NCBI RefSeq assembly: GCF_018982965.1
Contig: NZ_JACBYP010000093.1
Location: 1-32,499 of the forward strand
Origin: Streptomyces mayonensis
GTDB lineage: Bacteria; Actinomycetota; Actinomycetes; Streptomycetales; Streptomycetaceae
Length of the DNA: 32,499 nucleotides
Direction of reading: 5' to 3'
Below are positions 7,713-16,035 of the stretch, piece by piece (position 1 is the stretch's first letter; each line of letters begins with the position of its first letter). The notes under the pieces are model-generated. The model did not search any database. It saw only the letters and a list, made by a program, of their open reading frames with translations, and was not told the DNA's origin. Position numbers and translations under genes: made by a program.

Positions 7713-7774
7713 CTCCACTCCGCTCCCCTTCTCCCCCCGTCCTTCCCCGCCTCCTCTCCTCCCGTCCCCTCCTC
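7713..7774 (+). other. Pyrimidine-rich intercistronic tract
   Basis: Of 62 bases between the second permease and the binding-protein gene, only about five are purines on the coding strand, giving runs of C and T. The message here would be unstructured. I see no terminator hairpin. It could be a sequence supporting stability or separate expression of the abundant binding-protein message, but this is speculation. Confidence 0.6.
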
Positions 7775-7792
7775 AGAAGTGGAAACCCGCCC

Positions 7793-9139
7793 ATGCCCAA
7801 GCACTCGCGCCGCCTGCTGCGCGGCCTCGGACTCGCCTGCGCCCTCGCCCTGGGGGTCGCCGCCTGCGGGCAGGAGTCCGGCGCCGACGGGTCCGGCCAG
7901 AAGTCCGTGTCCGAGGACGACATCCGGGCGGCCCTGAAGAAGGGCGGCACCATCACGGTGTGGGCGTGGGAGCCCACGCTGAAGCAGGTGGCGGCCGACT
8001 TCGAGAAGAAGCACCCCGGCGTCGAGGTCGAACTCGTCAACGCGGGCACCAACAACGACCAGTACACCGCGCTGCAGAACGCGATCTCGGCGAAGAAGGG
8101 CGTCCCGGACGTCGCCCAGATCGAGTACTACGCGATGGGCCAGTACGCCCTGACCGAGCAGCTCACCGACCTGGAGGGCTTCGGCGCGGGCAAGCTGTCC
8201 GCGCAGTTCTCGCCGGGCCCGTGGAAGGGAGTCCAGGCCGGCACCGACCGTGTCTACGCGCTGCCGATGGACTCCGGTCCGATGGCGCTGTTCTACAACA
8301 AGAAGGTCTTCGACAAGTACGGCATCGACGTGCCCACCACCTGGGCCGAGTACCTGGACGCCGCCCGCGACCTGCACAAGGCGGACCCGAAGGCGTACAT
8401 CACCGCCGACACGGGCGACGCCGGGGTCACCACCAGCCTGCTCTGGCAGGCCGGTTCGCGTCCGTACACGGTGAAGGGCACCGAGGTGCGGATCGACTTC
8501 TCGGACCAGGGCACCAAGAAGTACACCGACACCTGGCAGAAGCTCATCGACGAGAAGCTCCTCGCCTCCGTCAACCCCTGGACCGACGACTGGTACAAGG
8601 CCCTCGGCGACGGCACCATAGCGACCCTCGCCACCGGCGCGTGGATGCCGGCCAACCTCGTCTCGGGCGTGAAGGACGCGGCAGGAGACTGGCGCGTCGC
8701 GCCGCTGCCGCAGTGGACCGCGGGCGCCGGCGACAGCGCGGAGAACGGCGGCAGCGCGCTCGCGCTGCCCGAGCTGGGCGAGAACGAGGCGCTGGCCTAC
8801 GCCTTCGTCGAGTACGCGAACGCCGGTGACGGCGTCAAGACCCGCCTTGAGAACGGGGCGTTCCCCGCCACCACCGCGGACCTGCAGTCCACCGCCTTCC
8901 AGGACACCGCGTTCGACTACTTCGGCGGCCAGAAGGCCAACAAGATCTTCGCCGAGTCGGCGGCGAACGTCGCCGACGACTGGTCGTACCTCCCCTACCA
9001 GGTGTACGCGAACTCGGTCTTCAACGACACCGTCGGCAAGGCCTACGTCTCCGGCACCACGCTGGCCGAGGGCCTGGAGTCCTGGCAGCAGGCCAGCGTC
9101 GACTACGGCAACAAGCAGGGCTTCACCGTCGACCGGTAG
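7793..9139 (+). CDS. Extracellular sugar-binding lipoprotein of the ABC importer
   Basis: This 448-residue solute-binding protein of the family-1 extracellular binding type delivers an oligosaccharide to the two upstream permeases. The N-terminus is a lipoprotein signal: a basic start (KHSRR), a hydrophobic core, and lipobox VAAC with the acylated Cys at residue 25. The mature protein would therefore be tethered to the outer face of the membrane. Lengths of 410-450 residues are usual. The ATG at 7793 is chosen because it opens the signal peptide; GGA lies about 12 bases upstream and the ribosome site is weak. The downstream GH42 gene begins 27 bases after the stop. Gene order permease-permease-binding protein-glycosidase is slightly unusual, since the binding protein more often comes first. 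Confidence 0.93.
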   Translation: MPKHSRRLLRGLGLACALALGVAACGQESGADGSGQKSVSEDDIRAALKKGGTITVWAWEPTLKQVAADFEKKHPGVEVELVNAGTNNDQYTALQNAISAKKGVPDVAQIEYYAMGQYALTEQLTDLEGFGAGKLSAQFSPGPWKGVQAGTDRVYALPMDSGPMALFYNKKVFDKYGIDVPTTWAEYLDAARDLHKADPKAYITADTGDAGVTTSLLWQAGSRPYTVKGTEVRIDFSDQGTKKYTDTWQKLIDEKLLASVNPWTDDWYKALGDGTIATLATGAWMPANLVSGVKDAAGDWRVAPLPQWTAGAGDSAENGGSALALPELGENEALAYAFVEYANAGDGVKTRLENGAFPATTADLQSTAFQDTAFDYFGGQKANKIFAESAANVADDWSYLPYQVYANSVFNDTVGKAYVSGTTLAEGLESWQQASVDYGNKQGFTVDR

Positions 9140-9166
9140 CCCAGGCAGCCCACCGGAAGGACCGCC

Positions 9167-11215
9167 ATGATCTCCACCCTCCTGTCCCGCCTGCACCGCG
9201 GACCGGACGGCGCGCCCACCCACCGCCTCGCCTACGGCGCCGACTACAACCCCGAGCAGTGGCCCCGGGAGGTGTGGGAGGAGGACGTACGGCTGATGCG
9301 CGAGGCCGGCGTCAACATCGTGTCGCTCGGCATCTTCTCCTGGGCCCGCCTCCAGCCCGGCCCCGGCACCTGGGACTTCGCCTGGCTCGACGAGGTGATG
9401 GACCTGCTGCACGCGCACGGGGTCGGCGTCGACCTGGCCACCGCCACCGCCTCGCCGCCACCCTGGCTGACCACCGCACACCCCGAGATCCTCCCGGTCA
9501 CCCACCGGGGCGAGACCCTGTGGCCGGGCGCACGCCAGCACTGGCGTCCCACCTCCCCCGTCTTCCGCGAGCACGCCCTGCGCCTGGTCCGGAAGCTGGC
9601 GGCCCGGTACGCGGACCACCCGGCGCTGGTCGCCTGGCACGTCAACAACGAGCTGGGCTGCCACAACGTGTACGACTACTCCGACGACGCGGCCCGCGCC
9701 TTCCGCGACTGGCTGCGTGCCCGCTACGGAACGACGGACGCCCTCAACCACGCCTGGGGCACGGCGTTCTGGTCGCAGCGCTACGGCGACTGGGACGAGA
9801 TCCTGCCGCCGCGGCTGGCCGCCTCCCACCCGAACCCGACCCAGCAGCTGGACTTCAAGCGCTTCTCCTCCGACGCGCTCAAGGGCCATCTGCTGGCGGA
9901 GCGGGCGATCCTGCGGGAGCTGACGCCCGGCGTCCCCGTCACCACCAACTTCATGGTGATGCCGGGCACCAAGGGCATGAACTACGCGGACTGGGCCGGT
10001 GAGGTGGACTTCGTCGCCAACGACCACTACGTGGTGCCGGGTCCCCGCGACCGCGACGAACTGTCCTTCTCGGCGAACCTGACCAGCGGCATCGCGGGCG
10101 GCCGGCCCTGGTTCCTGATGGAGCACTCGACCAGCGCGGTGAACTGGCAGCCCGTCAACCAGGCCAAACGGCCCGGGGAGATGGCCCGGGACTCGCTGAC
10201 CCACGTGGCCCACGGCGCCGACGCGGTCTGCTTCTTCCAGTGGCGCCAGTCGGTGGCCGGCGCCGAGAAGTACCACTCGGCGATGGTCCCGCACGCCGGA
10301 CCCGACAGCGACGTGTTCCGCGCGGCCGTGGCCCTCGGCGACACCCTGAAGGCGCTCGCGCCGGTCGCGGGGAGCGAGCGGGAGCCCGCCCGGGTCGGCA
10401 TCCTCTTCGACTGGGAGTCGTGGTGGGCGAGCGAGCAGGACTCGCACCCCACCTCCCTGCTCGACTACCACCGGGAGGCCCTCGACTGGTACTCGGCCCT
10501 GCTCCGCCTCGGCGTCCGCGCCGACGTCGTCCCCACCGGCGCCGACCTGAGCCGTCACCGGATGCTGATCGCTCCCGTGCTGCACCTGGTGCCGGCCGGG
10601 CTGGCCAAGGACCTCACCCGGTACGCCGAGCAGGGCGGGCACCTGGTCACCACGTACTTCTCCGGGGTCGTCGACGAGAACGACCACGTCTGGCTCGGCG
10701 GCCACCCGGGCGCCCTGCGCGATCTGCTCGGCGTCCGCGTCGAGGAGTTCGGCCCGCTGCCCGCCGGGCAGAGCGTCGCGCTGGACGACGCGGGCACCGG
10801 CACCCTGTGGACGGACCAGGTCACGGTGACGGACCCGCGGACCGAGGTACTCGTCCGCTACCGCACCGGCACGCACGCGGGCCGTCCGGCGGTCACCCGG
10901 CGCCCCACGGACGGCGGCTCGGCCTCCTACGTCTCGACCCGGCTCGGCGCGGACGGCCTCACCGCGCTGCTGCCGCGGCTGCTGGGACCGGCCGGTGTGA
11001 CCGCGGAACTGCCCGCCGCGGTGGGCGGATCGGTGGAGGCCACCGTGCGCCGCGGCCCCGGCGGCCGGTTCCTGTTCCTGGTCAACCGGACCGACGAGAG
11101 CGTGACGGTCCCCGGGATCGCCGGGGAGGTCCTGGTGGGCGACAGGGACGGCGGTGGCGACGGCGTGCTGCTGGCGCCCCGCGCCGTGGCCGTCCTCCGT
11201 ACCCCGGGCGACTGA
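9167..11215 (+). CDS. Beta-galactosidase, glycoside hydrolase family 42
   Basis: This 682-residue cytoplasmic enzyme has no signal peptide and hydrolyses terminal beta-galactosides brought in by the preceding importer. The TIM-barrel domain covers about residues 20-385. The acid/base catalyst is Glu162 in HVNNELG and the nucleophile is Glu319 in FLMEHSTS, spaced as in family 42. A trimerisation domain (about 390-595, containing YFSGVVDENDHVWLGG) and a small C-terminal beta domain follow. The ATG at 9167 has GGAAGG seven bases upstream. It is last in the operon and is followed by a perfect hairpin terminator. GH42 enzymes often prefer plant or microbial galacto-oligosaccharides over lactose, so the natural substrate is likely such a fragment (family knowledge). 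Confidence 0.95.
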   Translation: MISTLLSRLHRGPDGAPTHRLAYGADYNPEQWPREVWEEDVRLMREAGVNIVSLGIFSWARLQPGPGTWDFAWLDEVMDLLHAHGVGVDLATATASPPPWLTTAHPEILPVTHRGETLWPGARQHWRPTSPVFREHALRLVRKLAARYADHPALVAWHVNNELGCHNVYDYSDDAARAFRDWLRARYGTTDALNHAWGTAFWSQRYGDWDEILPPRLAASHPNPTQQLDFKRFSSDALKGHLLAERAILRELTPGVPVTTNFMVMPGTKGMNYADWAGEVDFVANDHYVVPGPRDRDELSFSANLTSGIAGGRPWFLMEHSTSAVNWQPVNQAKRPGEMARDSLTHVAHGADAVCFFQWRQSVAGAEKYHSAMVPHAGPDSDVFRAAVALGDTLKALAPVAGSEREPARVGILFDWESWWASEQDSHPTSLLDYHREALDWYSALLRLGVRADVVPTGADLSRHRMLIAPVLHLVPAGLAKDLTRYAEQGGHLVTTYFSGVVDENDHVWLGGHPGALRDLLGVRVEEFGPLPAGQSVALDDAGTGTLWTDQVTVTDPRTEVLVRYRTGTHAGRPAVTRRPTDGGSASYVSTRLGADGLTALLPRLLGPAGVTAELPAAVGGSVEATVRRGPGGRFLFLVNRTDESVTVPGIAGEVLVGDRDGGGDGVLLAPRAVAVLRTPGD

Positions 11216-11238
11216 CCCCGCGCCCGCCCGTTCCGCTT

Positions 11239-11269
11239 CCCGGCCCGCCCTGTCCCGGGGCGGGCCGGG
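11239..11269 (+). terminator. Hairpin terminator after the GH42 operon
   Basis: CCCGGCCCGCCC at 11239-11250 pairs perfectly with GGGCGGGCCGGG at 11258-11269 across a seven-base loop. It lies 24 bases after the beta-galactosidase stop. There is no T-tract, as is common in streptomycetes. Confidence 0.8.
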
Positions 11270-11555
11270 GCGCCGAACCGACCCCCCCGTCCGGCGGCCG
11301 GCGGCTGCAGTGTGGGGCCGCGCACGTGCCGACCATGGCGGTCGTCGCCGGAAACCCGACCCGGGTGCCGCGCACGGCCACCGCCGCCGACCGGCAGCGG
11401 AGCCGCCGCCCGCCCCCCGCACGGTGCACCCCGGTGGCGTCCGGCTCCGGGGGCCGGCAACTTCCGCGGCCGGTGCGGCACATGGCACGGCCCGCATGGC
11501 AGTACGATGATCGAAAGCGCGGCGGAGCGTCACCTCCCGGACCACGGAGCCTGCC
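11270..11555 (+). other. Upstream region of the methyltransferase gene
   Basis: This part of the 340-bp gap between the terminated GH42 operon and the methyltransferase must contain the latter's promoter. The only -10-like element I see is TACGAT at 11503-11508, without a convincing -35. Nothing else is recognisable. Confidence 0.35.
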
Positions 11556-12347
11556 ATGACGACGGACCACACCCAGCCTCCCCGGATCGACACCGGCCGG
11601 GCCCACCCGGCGCGGGTCTACGACTGGCTGCTGGGCGGCAAGGACAACTACCCCGTCGACGAGGCGGTGGGCGAGACCCTGCCGCCCGAGGCGCGGGACG
11701 CGGCGCGGCAGAACCGTGCCTTCATGAACCGCGCGGTGGCCCACCTCGCCGCGCAGGGCATCGACCAGTTCCTGGACATCGGCACCGGCATCCCCACCGA
11801 ACCCAACCTGCACCAGATCGTGCAGCGCACGGTGCCGACCGCCCGGGTCGTCTACGCCGACAACGACCCGATCGTCCTGCGCCACGCGGAAGCCCTGCTG
11901 GTCAGCACCCCCGAGGGCGCCACGGACTACATCCAGGCCGACGTCCGCGAGCCGGAGGAGATCGTCCGGCACGCCCGCGAGATCCTCGACTTCGACCGGC
12001 CGATCGCGCTGTCGCTGATCGCCCTGATGCACTTCATCCCCGACGACCAGAACGCCCACGGGATCGTCCGGGGCCTGGTCGACACCCTCCCCGCGGGCAG
12101 CCACCTGGTTCTCTCGCACGCCGCGATCGACCGCTTCCCCGAGCTGGCCGAGCAGGTGATCGCCGAGTACGCGAAGGGCGGCATCCGCCTCGGTTTCCGC
12201 ACCCGGGCGGAGGTGGCCCGGTTCTTCGACGGCCTGGAGCTGGTGCCGCCCGGGCTGGTCACCGCCACGGAGTGGAGCGGCGCCGGCCAGGAGCCGCCGG
12301 CGCCCGAGGAGAGCGGCATCTACGCGGGCGTGGCACGCATCCCCTGA
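11556..12347 (+). CDS. SAM-dependent methyltransferase, SAV2177/DUF574 type
   Basis: The 263-residue protein matches the actinobacterial S-adenosylmethionine methyltransferase family formerly DUF574 (Pfam Methyltransf_19). The conserved opening DTGRAHPARVYDWLLGGKDNY is typical. The SAM-binding motif I is DIGTGIP at about residues 74-80, and an acidic motif YADNDP is at about 100-105. The ATG at 11556 has ACGGAG nine bases upstream. These proteins occur in many copies per streptomycete genome, frequently beside regulatory operons, and their substrates are mostly unknown. No partner gene is evident. The next gene starts 249 bases downstream. The family call is strong; function is unassigned. 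Confidence 0.92.
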   Translation: MTTDHTQPPRIDTGRAHPARVYDWLLGGKDNYPVDEAVGETLPPEARDAARQNRAFMNRAVAHLAAQGIDQFLDIGTGIPTEPNLHQIVQRTVPTARVVYADNDPIVLRHAEALLVSTPEGATDYIQADVREPEEIVRHAREILDFDRPIALSLIALMHFIPDDQNAHGIVRGLVDTLPAGSHLVLSHAAIDRFPELAEQVIAEYAKGGIRLGFRTRAEVARFFDGLELVPPGLVTATEWSGAGQEPPAPEESGIYAGVARIP

Positions 12348-12468
12348 CCGGGACACGCCCGACGAGCCCCGCGCCGGGACCGGCGGCGACGCCGGGTGCC
12401 GTCCGGCCCCTGCCGGCTCGGGCGGCGTGCGGGCGAGCGGGACGGCGGACCTGCGGTGCCGGGAGGGC

Positions 12469-12507
12469 GCGTGTCGCGCGGATCGCCCTGCCGGGCGCGT
12501 GACACGC
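12469..12507. promoter_or_regulatory. Imperfect inverted repeat upstream of the radical SAM gene
   Basis: GCGTGTCGCGC (12469-12479) faces GCGCGTGACACGC (12495-12507) with two unpaired bases in the right arm. It is 90 bp upstream of the SPL-like start and 121 bp after the methyltransferase stop. It could be a weak terminator for the latter or an operator for the former; the sequence does not decide. Confidence 0.45.
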
Positions 12508-12596
12508 CGGAGGATGCCGGCCACTTCGTACAGTGGAAGGTCCCGGTCCGCATCCCCGCCGCCCGGGCCGCACCGCACTCCCGCCCCGGAGCCCTC

Positions 12597-13835
12597 ATGC
12601 ACGACCCGTCCACCGCGCCGGACGACGGTTCCGGCACGCTCTTCGGCCTGGACGCCCTGACGCCGGGCGGGCCGCCCCCCGCGTCCTCCGCACCGCCGCC
12701 CGGTTCGTCCTCCGCTCCGTCGTGCAGCCCGTCCTCCGGTCCGCGCTCCGGTCCGGCCTTCCGGGACTCCGCCGCCGCCTGGCGGCTGCTCCCGGTGCGG
12801 GAGATCCTCGCCGAACCCGCGGCGGCCGTCTCCCCGCGCGGGCGGCAGGTCCTGGCCCGGTTCCCGGACGCCCGGCTGACCGAGGTGGACTCCCATTGGA
12901 ACATCCCCGGTCTGCACGGCAACGAGGGCAGGGTCGAGCGCTGGGTGCGAGTCAAGGGCGAGACGCTCGTCCTGGGCGAGAGGAAGACCCTGGCCACCCG
13001 TCCCAACGGCCGCTCCGCGGACTGGATCGCGCCGGGCGCCTCCAACGGCTGCGCGATGGCCTGCGCCTACTGCTACGTGCCGCGCCGCAAGGGCTACGCC
13101 AACCCTGTCACCGTCTTCACCAACATCGAGGGGATCATCGCCCACCTCGGCCGGCACATCGCCCGGCTCGGGCCGAAGACCGAGCCGAACCAGTGCGACC
13201 CCGAGGCCTGGGTGTACGACGTCGGTGAGAACGGCGACTGCTCGGTGGACGCCCTGATCAGCGACAACACCGCGGACCTCGTGCGTGCCTTCGCCGGGTG
13301 GCCCACGGCCAAGGCGTCCTTCGCCACCAAGTTCGTCAACCCGGACCTGCTGGCCCTCGATCCGCGCGGGCGTACCCGGATCCGCTTCTCGGTGATGCCG
13401 CCGGACGACTCCCGGCTGCTGGACGTGCGCACCTCACCGGTGGCCGAGCGCATCGCGGCGGCCGCCGACTTCCTGGACGCGGGGTACGAGGTGCACTTCA
13501 ACCTCTCCCCCGTGGTGGTACGGCCCGGCTGGGAGGAGGCGTGGGCTGAACTGCTGCGCCACCTCGACGACGTCCTGCCGGAGCGGGTCAGGCGGCAGGC
13601 CGCCGCCGAGGTGATCATGCTGACGCACAACCCGGGGCTGCACGAGGTCAACCTGGGCTGGCACCCGCGCGCCGAGGAGGTGCTGTGGCGCCCGGACCTC
13701 CAGGAGGACAAGCGCTCGCAGAACGGCGCGCTGAACGTGCGCTACCGGGCCGGGGTCAAGGCCAGGGCGGTCGCCCGGCTCCGGGCCCTGATCGCCGCCC
13801 ACGCTCCCTGGCTGCGGGTGCGCTACGCCTTCTGA
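12597..13835 (+). CDS. Radical SAM protein, spore photoproduct lyase family
   Basis: The 412-residue protein carries the [4Fe-4S]-binding C-x3-C-x2-C motif (Cys152, Cys156, Cys159 in GCAMACAYCY) of the SPL family. Family landmarks include VDSHWNIPGLHGNE and GENGDCSVDALISDN. Bacillus SPL reverses the thymine spore photoproduct by radical chemistry; the streptomycete relatives are annotated by similarity and their substrate is not established. Residues 21-52 are a Pro/Ser/Gly-rich, probably disordered stretch, so the conserved part is about 350 residues, the usual length. The ATG at 12597 follows CGGAG at eight bases. The gene converges on the siderophore-binding lipoprotein gene with only 18 bases between stops, and no separate terminator fits there. 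A DNA-repair role is inferred from family. Confidence 0.9.
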   Translation: MHDPSTAPDDGSGTLFGLDALTPGGPPPASSAPPPGSSSAPSCSPSSGPRSGPAFRDSAAAWRLLPVREILAEPAAAVSPRGRQVLARFPDARLTEVDSHWNIPGLHGNEGRVERWVRVKGETLVLGERKTLATRPNGRSADWIAPGASNGCAMACAYCYVPRRKGYANPVTVFTNIEGIIAHLGRHIARLGPKTEPNQCDPEAWVYDVGENGDCSVDALISDNTADLVRAFAGWPTAKASFATKFVNPDLLALDPRGRTRIRFSVMPPDDSRLLDVRTSPVAERIAAAADFLDAGYEVHFNLSPVVVRPGWEEAWAELLRHLDDVLPERVRRQAAAEVIMLTHNPGLHEVNLGWHPRAEEVLWRPDLQEDKRSQNGALNVRYRAGVKARAVARLRALIAAHAPWLRVRYAF

Positions 13836-13853
13836 GGGCCGAGGGCGCCGGCG

Positions 13854-14969
13854 TCACTTCACCGCGTCGGCGAAGAGCGGGACCACCTTCTCGATGGCGT
13901 AGCCGACGGACAGGACGGAGTTGGTGGCGAAGGCCTGGCTGATGTTCGGGTCGTCGAAGACGACGGAGTGGCCCTGCTTCACCGCGGGGAGCGTCTTGAA
14001 GAGCGGGTCGGCGGAGATCTTGCCGGCGCCGACGCCGATGGGCGACATGACGACCAGGTCGGCGTCGAGCATCTGCAGGTTCTCCTCGGAGACCGTGACG
14101 GAGAACCCGGAACCGGCCTCCGCGTCGACCTTCGGGTTGTTGCGGAAGCCGAGCTGCTGGACGAAGTTGACCCGGTCGGTTCCCTTGACGTAGGCGCCCC
14201 AGCCGGCGGACGTGCGGGAGCCGATGGTGATCGTCCGGTCCTTGAACTCGGGGTGCGCCTCGGCTGCGGCGGCGAACTTCTTCTGGTTGTCGGCCGTGAG
14301 CTGCTTGCCCTTGTCCGCGAGGCCGAGGGCGGTGGAGATCAGCTCGGTCTGCTGCTGCCAGGAGACCTTGTACTGGTCGCCGCCCTTGGGCACGCCGATG
14401 GTCGGGGCGATCTTGCTGAGGGTGTCGTAGCGGGTCTGGTCGCCGCTGGACTTCACGTCCAGGATCAGGTCGGGCTCGAGCGCGGCGATCTTCTCGTACT
14501 CGGGCTCAAGGGTGCCGATCTTCTGGGGGCTCTCGTCGTAGAGGCCCTTGGCCCAGGGACCGACGCCGTCGCCGCCGAAGTCGAGCCAGTCGCTCTGGCC
14601 GACCGGCTGCACGCCGAGGGCGAGGGCGGTCTCGGCGTCGCCCCAGCCGAGCGCCACGACCCGTTCGGGCCGTGACTCGACGGTGACGGTGCCGAACTTG
14701 GTGCCGACCTTCGCCGGGAAGGCGCCGGACGACTTCGCCCCGGAGGCGTCGGAGGCGTCGGACGCCGCGTCGTCACCGGAGGAGCCGGATCCGCAGGCGG
14801 CGACGGCGCCGAGCAGCACGGCGAGGAGGGCGGCGGACCACAGGCGCCACAGGCTGCGGCCGGGGCGGGCCGGTCGGTCGTGCCGGGTCCGTCGGTCCTG
14901 TCGGGCAGTCCGTGCAGGTCGTGCAGGTCGTGCAGGCCGGTGCGGGGACATGGGGGCTCTCTTCTTCAT
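13854..14969 (-). CDS. Iron-siderophore ABC importer, substrate-binding lipoprotein
   Basis: This 371-residue class III (FecB/BtuF-fold) binding protein captures ferric-siderophore outside the membrane. After a long basic N-terminus with Pro-Ala-Arg repeats comes a hydrophobic core and lipobox VAAC with the acylated Cys59. A Ser/Asp/Gly linker follows, then the two-lobed domain (PERVVALGWGDAETALALG near the start). The ATG at 14969 has GGAG about eight bases upstream. An internal ATG at 14951 with AGAAGAGAG upstream is an alternative that shortens the basic region. It is last in the minus-strand importer operon, 52 bases after the ATPase stop. The ligand cannot be read from sequence. Placement under an iron box supports siderophore rather than cobalamin uptake. 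Confidence 0.9.
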   Translation of the reverse strand: MKKRAPMSPHRPARPARPARTARQDRRTRHDRPARPGRSLWRLWSAALLAVLLGAVAACGSGSSGDDAASDASDASGAKSSGAFPAKVGTKFGTVTVESRPERVVALGWGDAETALALGVQPVGQSDWLDFGGDGVGPWAKGLYDESPQKIGTLEPEYEKIAALEPDLILDVKSSGDQTRYDTLSKIAPTIGVPKGGDQYKVSWQQQTELISTALGLADKGKQLTADNQKKFAAAAEAHPEFKDRTITIGSRTSAGWGAYVKGTDRVNFVQQLGFRNNPKVDAEAGSGFSVTVSEENLQMLDADLVVMSPIGVGAGKISADPLFKTLPAVKQGHSVVFDDPNISQAFATNSVLSVGYAIEKVVPLFADAVK

Positions 14970-15021
14970 CGGGGCTCCGGGGAGGGTTCGTCGGGGAGGC
15001 GGAGAGGCTCCCCGGGGGCGG

Positions 15022-15828
15022 TCACGGGGAGGTGATGTGGTGGCGGCCGAGGGGGACGACCATCGGTCTGCCGGACGCCGGGTCCGGGATCACCGTCGAG
15101 CGCAGCCCGAACACCTCGTCGACGAGGGACTCGGTCACGACGTCGGCGGGCGGCCCCTCGGCCACGACACGGCCGTCCTTCATGGCGATCAGGTGATCGG
15201 CGTAGCGGCAGGCCAGGTTCAGGTCGTGCAGGACCACGGCGAGGGTGACACCGCGGTCCCGGTTGAGGTCGGTGAGCAGGTCCAGGACGTCCAGCTGGTG
15301 GCTGATGTCGAGGTAGGTGGTGGGCTCGTCGAGCAGGAGGATGTCGGTCTCCTGCGCGAGGGCCATGGCGATCCACACGCGCTGGCGCTGTCCGCCCGAC
15401 AGTTCGTCCACCGAGCGGTCGGCGAGGTCGAGGACGTCGGTGGCGAGCATCGCCGCGGCGACACCCTCGCTGTCGGCAGCGGTCCAGCGGCGGAACCACC
15501 CCTGGTGCGGGTAACGGCCCCGGCCGACGAGGTCGGCGACGGTGATCGCGTCGGGGGCGACCGGGGTCTGCGGCAGCATCCCGAGGGCGGTGGCGACCTG
15601 CCTGGTCGAGGTGGCGTGGATGTCCTTGCCGTCCAGGAGCACGGTGCCGGCGGTCGGGGTCAGCAGCCGTGCCATCGCGCGCAGCAGGGTGGACTTGCCG
15701 CAGGCGTTGGGGCCGACGACGACCGTCAGGCGTCCCGGCGGCAGGTCGACGTCCAGGCCGGAGATGATCTCGCGCTCTCCGTAGCCGAGGCCGAGACCCC
15801 GCGTCTGCAGGGCGTGCTGGACCGTCAC
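15022..15828 (-). CDS. Iron-siderophore ABC importer ATPase (FecE/FepC-like)
   Basis: This 268-residue cytoplasmic ATPase powers the importer made with the two FecCD permeases. Walker A is GPNACGKST at residues 39-47, the signature is LSGGQRQRVWIA, and Walker B is DILLLDEPTTYLD. The H-loop His lies in VVLHDLN. All catalytic elements are intact. The start is GTG at 15828, with GAGGAGAG eight to ten bases upstream. It overlaps by four bases the stop of a short frame that fills the 207-bp gap to the preceding permease. Length is normal for the family. Order in the operon is permease, permease, (short frame), ATPase, lipoprotein. Confidence 0.94.
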   Translation of the reverse strand: MTVQHALQTRGLGLGYGEREIISGLDVDLPPGRLTVVVGPNACGKSTLLRAMARLLTPTAGTVLLDGKDIHATSTRQVATALGMLPQTPVAPDAITVADLVGRGRYPHQGWFRRWTAADSEGVAAAMLATDVLDLADRSVDELSGGQRQRVWIAMALAQETDILLLDEPTTYLDISHQLDVLDLLTDLNRDRGVTLAVVLHDLNLACRYADHLIAMKDGRVVAEGPPADVVTESLVDEVFGLRSTVIPDPASGRPMVVPLGRHHITSP

Positions 15829-16034
15829 CGTGCTCTCCTCGCTGTCGGGGGGGTGGGGTACGTGCTGCGGTCGGGGACTCCGTGCCGGGGGGGCGGGGTC
15901 CGCGAGGTCTCCGGCGCGTCCGGCGTCGACGGCGTGTCCGGCACGTCCGGCGTCGACGGGATGTTGTCCCCCGGTGGTGCCGTCCCGGTGTGCCGTCCGG
16001 GGCGTCGGTCCGGGCCTCGGTCGGGTACCGGCAC
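15825..16034 (-). CDS. Possible small Pro/Thr-rich coupled ORF (uncertain)
   Basis: A 69-codon frame exactly fills the gap between the second permease and the ATPase. Its GTG start at 16034 lies one base after the permease stop (16036-16038), and its TGA overlaps the ATPase GTG (GTGA). The product would be low in complexity, rich in Pro, Thr, Asp and Arg, with the motif PSTPD repeated, produced by a 27-bp repeat with copies near 15917 and 15944. No homology is recognised and no membrane segment or signal is visible. The perfect stop-start fit argues for translation. The repeat-driven composition argues for drifted intergenic DNA that happens to stay open. Low confidence. Confidence 0.3.
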   Translation of the reverse strand: MPVPDRGPDRRPGRHTGTAPPGDNIPSTPDVPDTPSTPDAPETSRTPPPRHGVPDRSTYPTPPTARRAR

Positions 16035-16035
16035 G

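Noticed and set aside
7493..11593. A 1366-codon minus-strand frame opposite the sugar operon
   Set aside because: It spans three well-supported plus-strand genes and a terminator, and its translation has no domain and biased composition.
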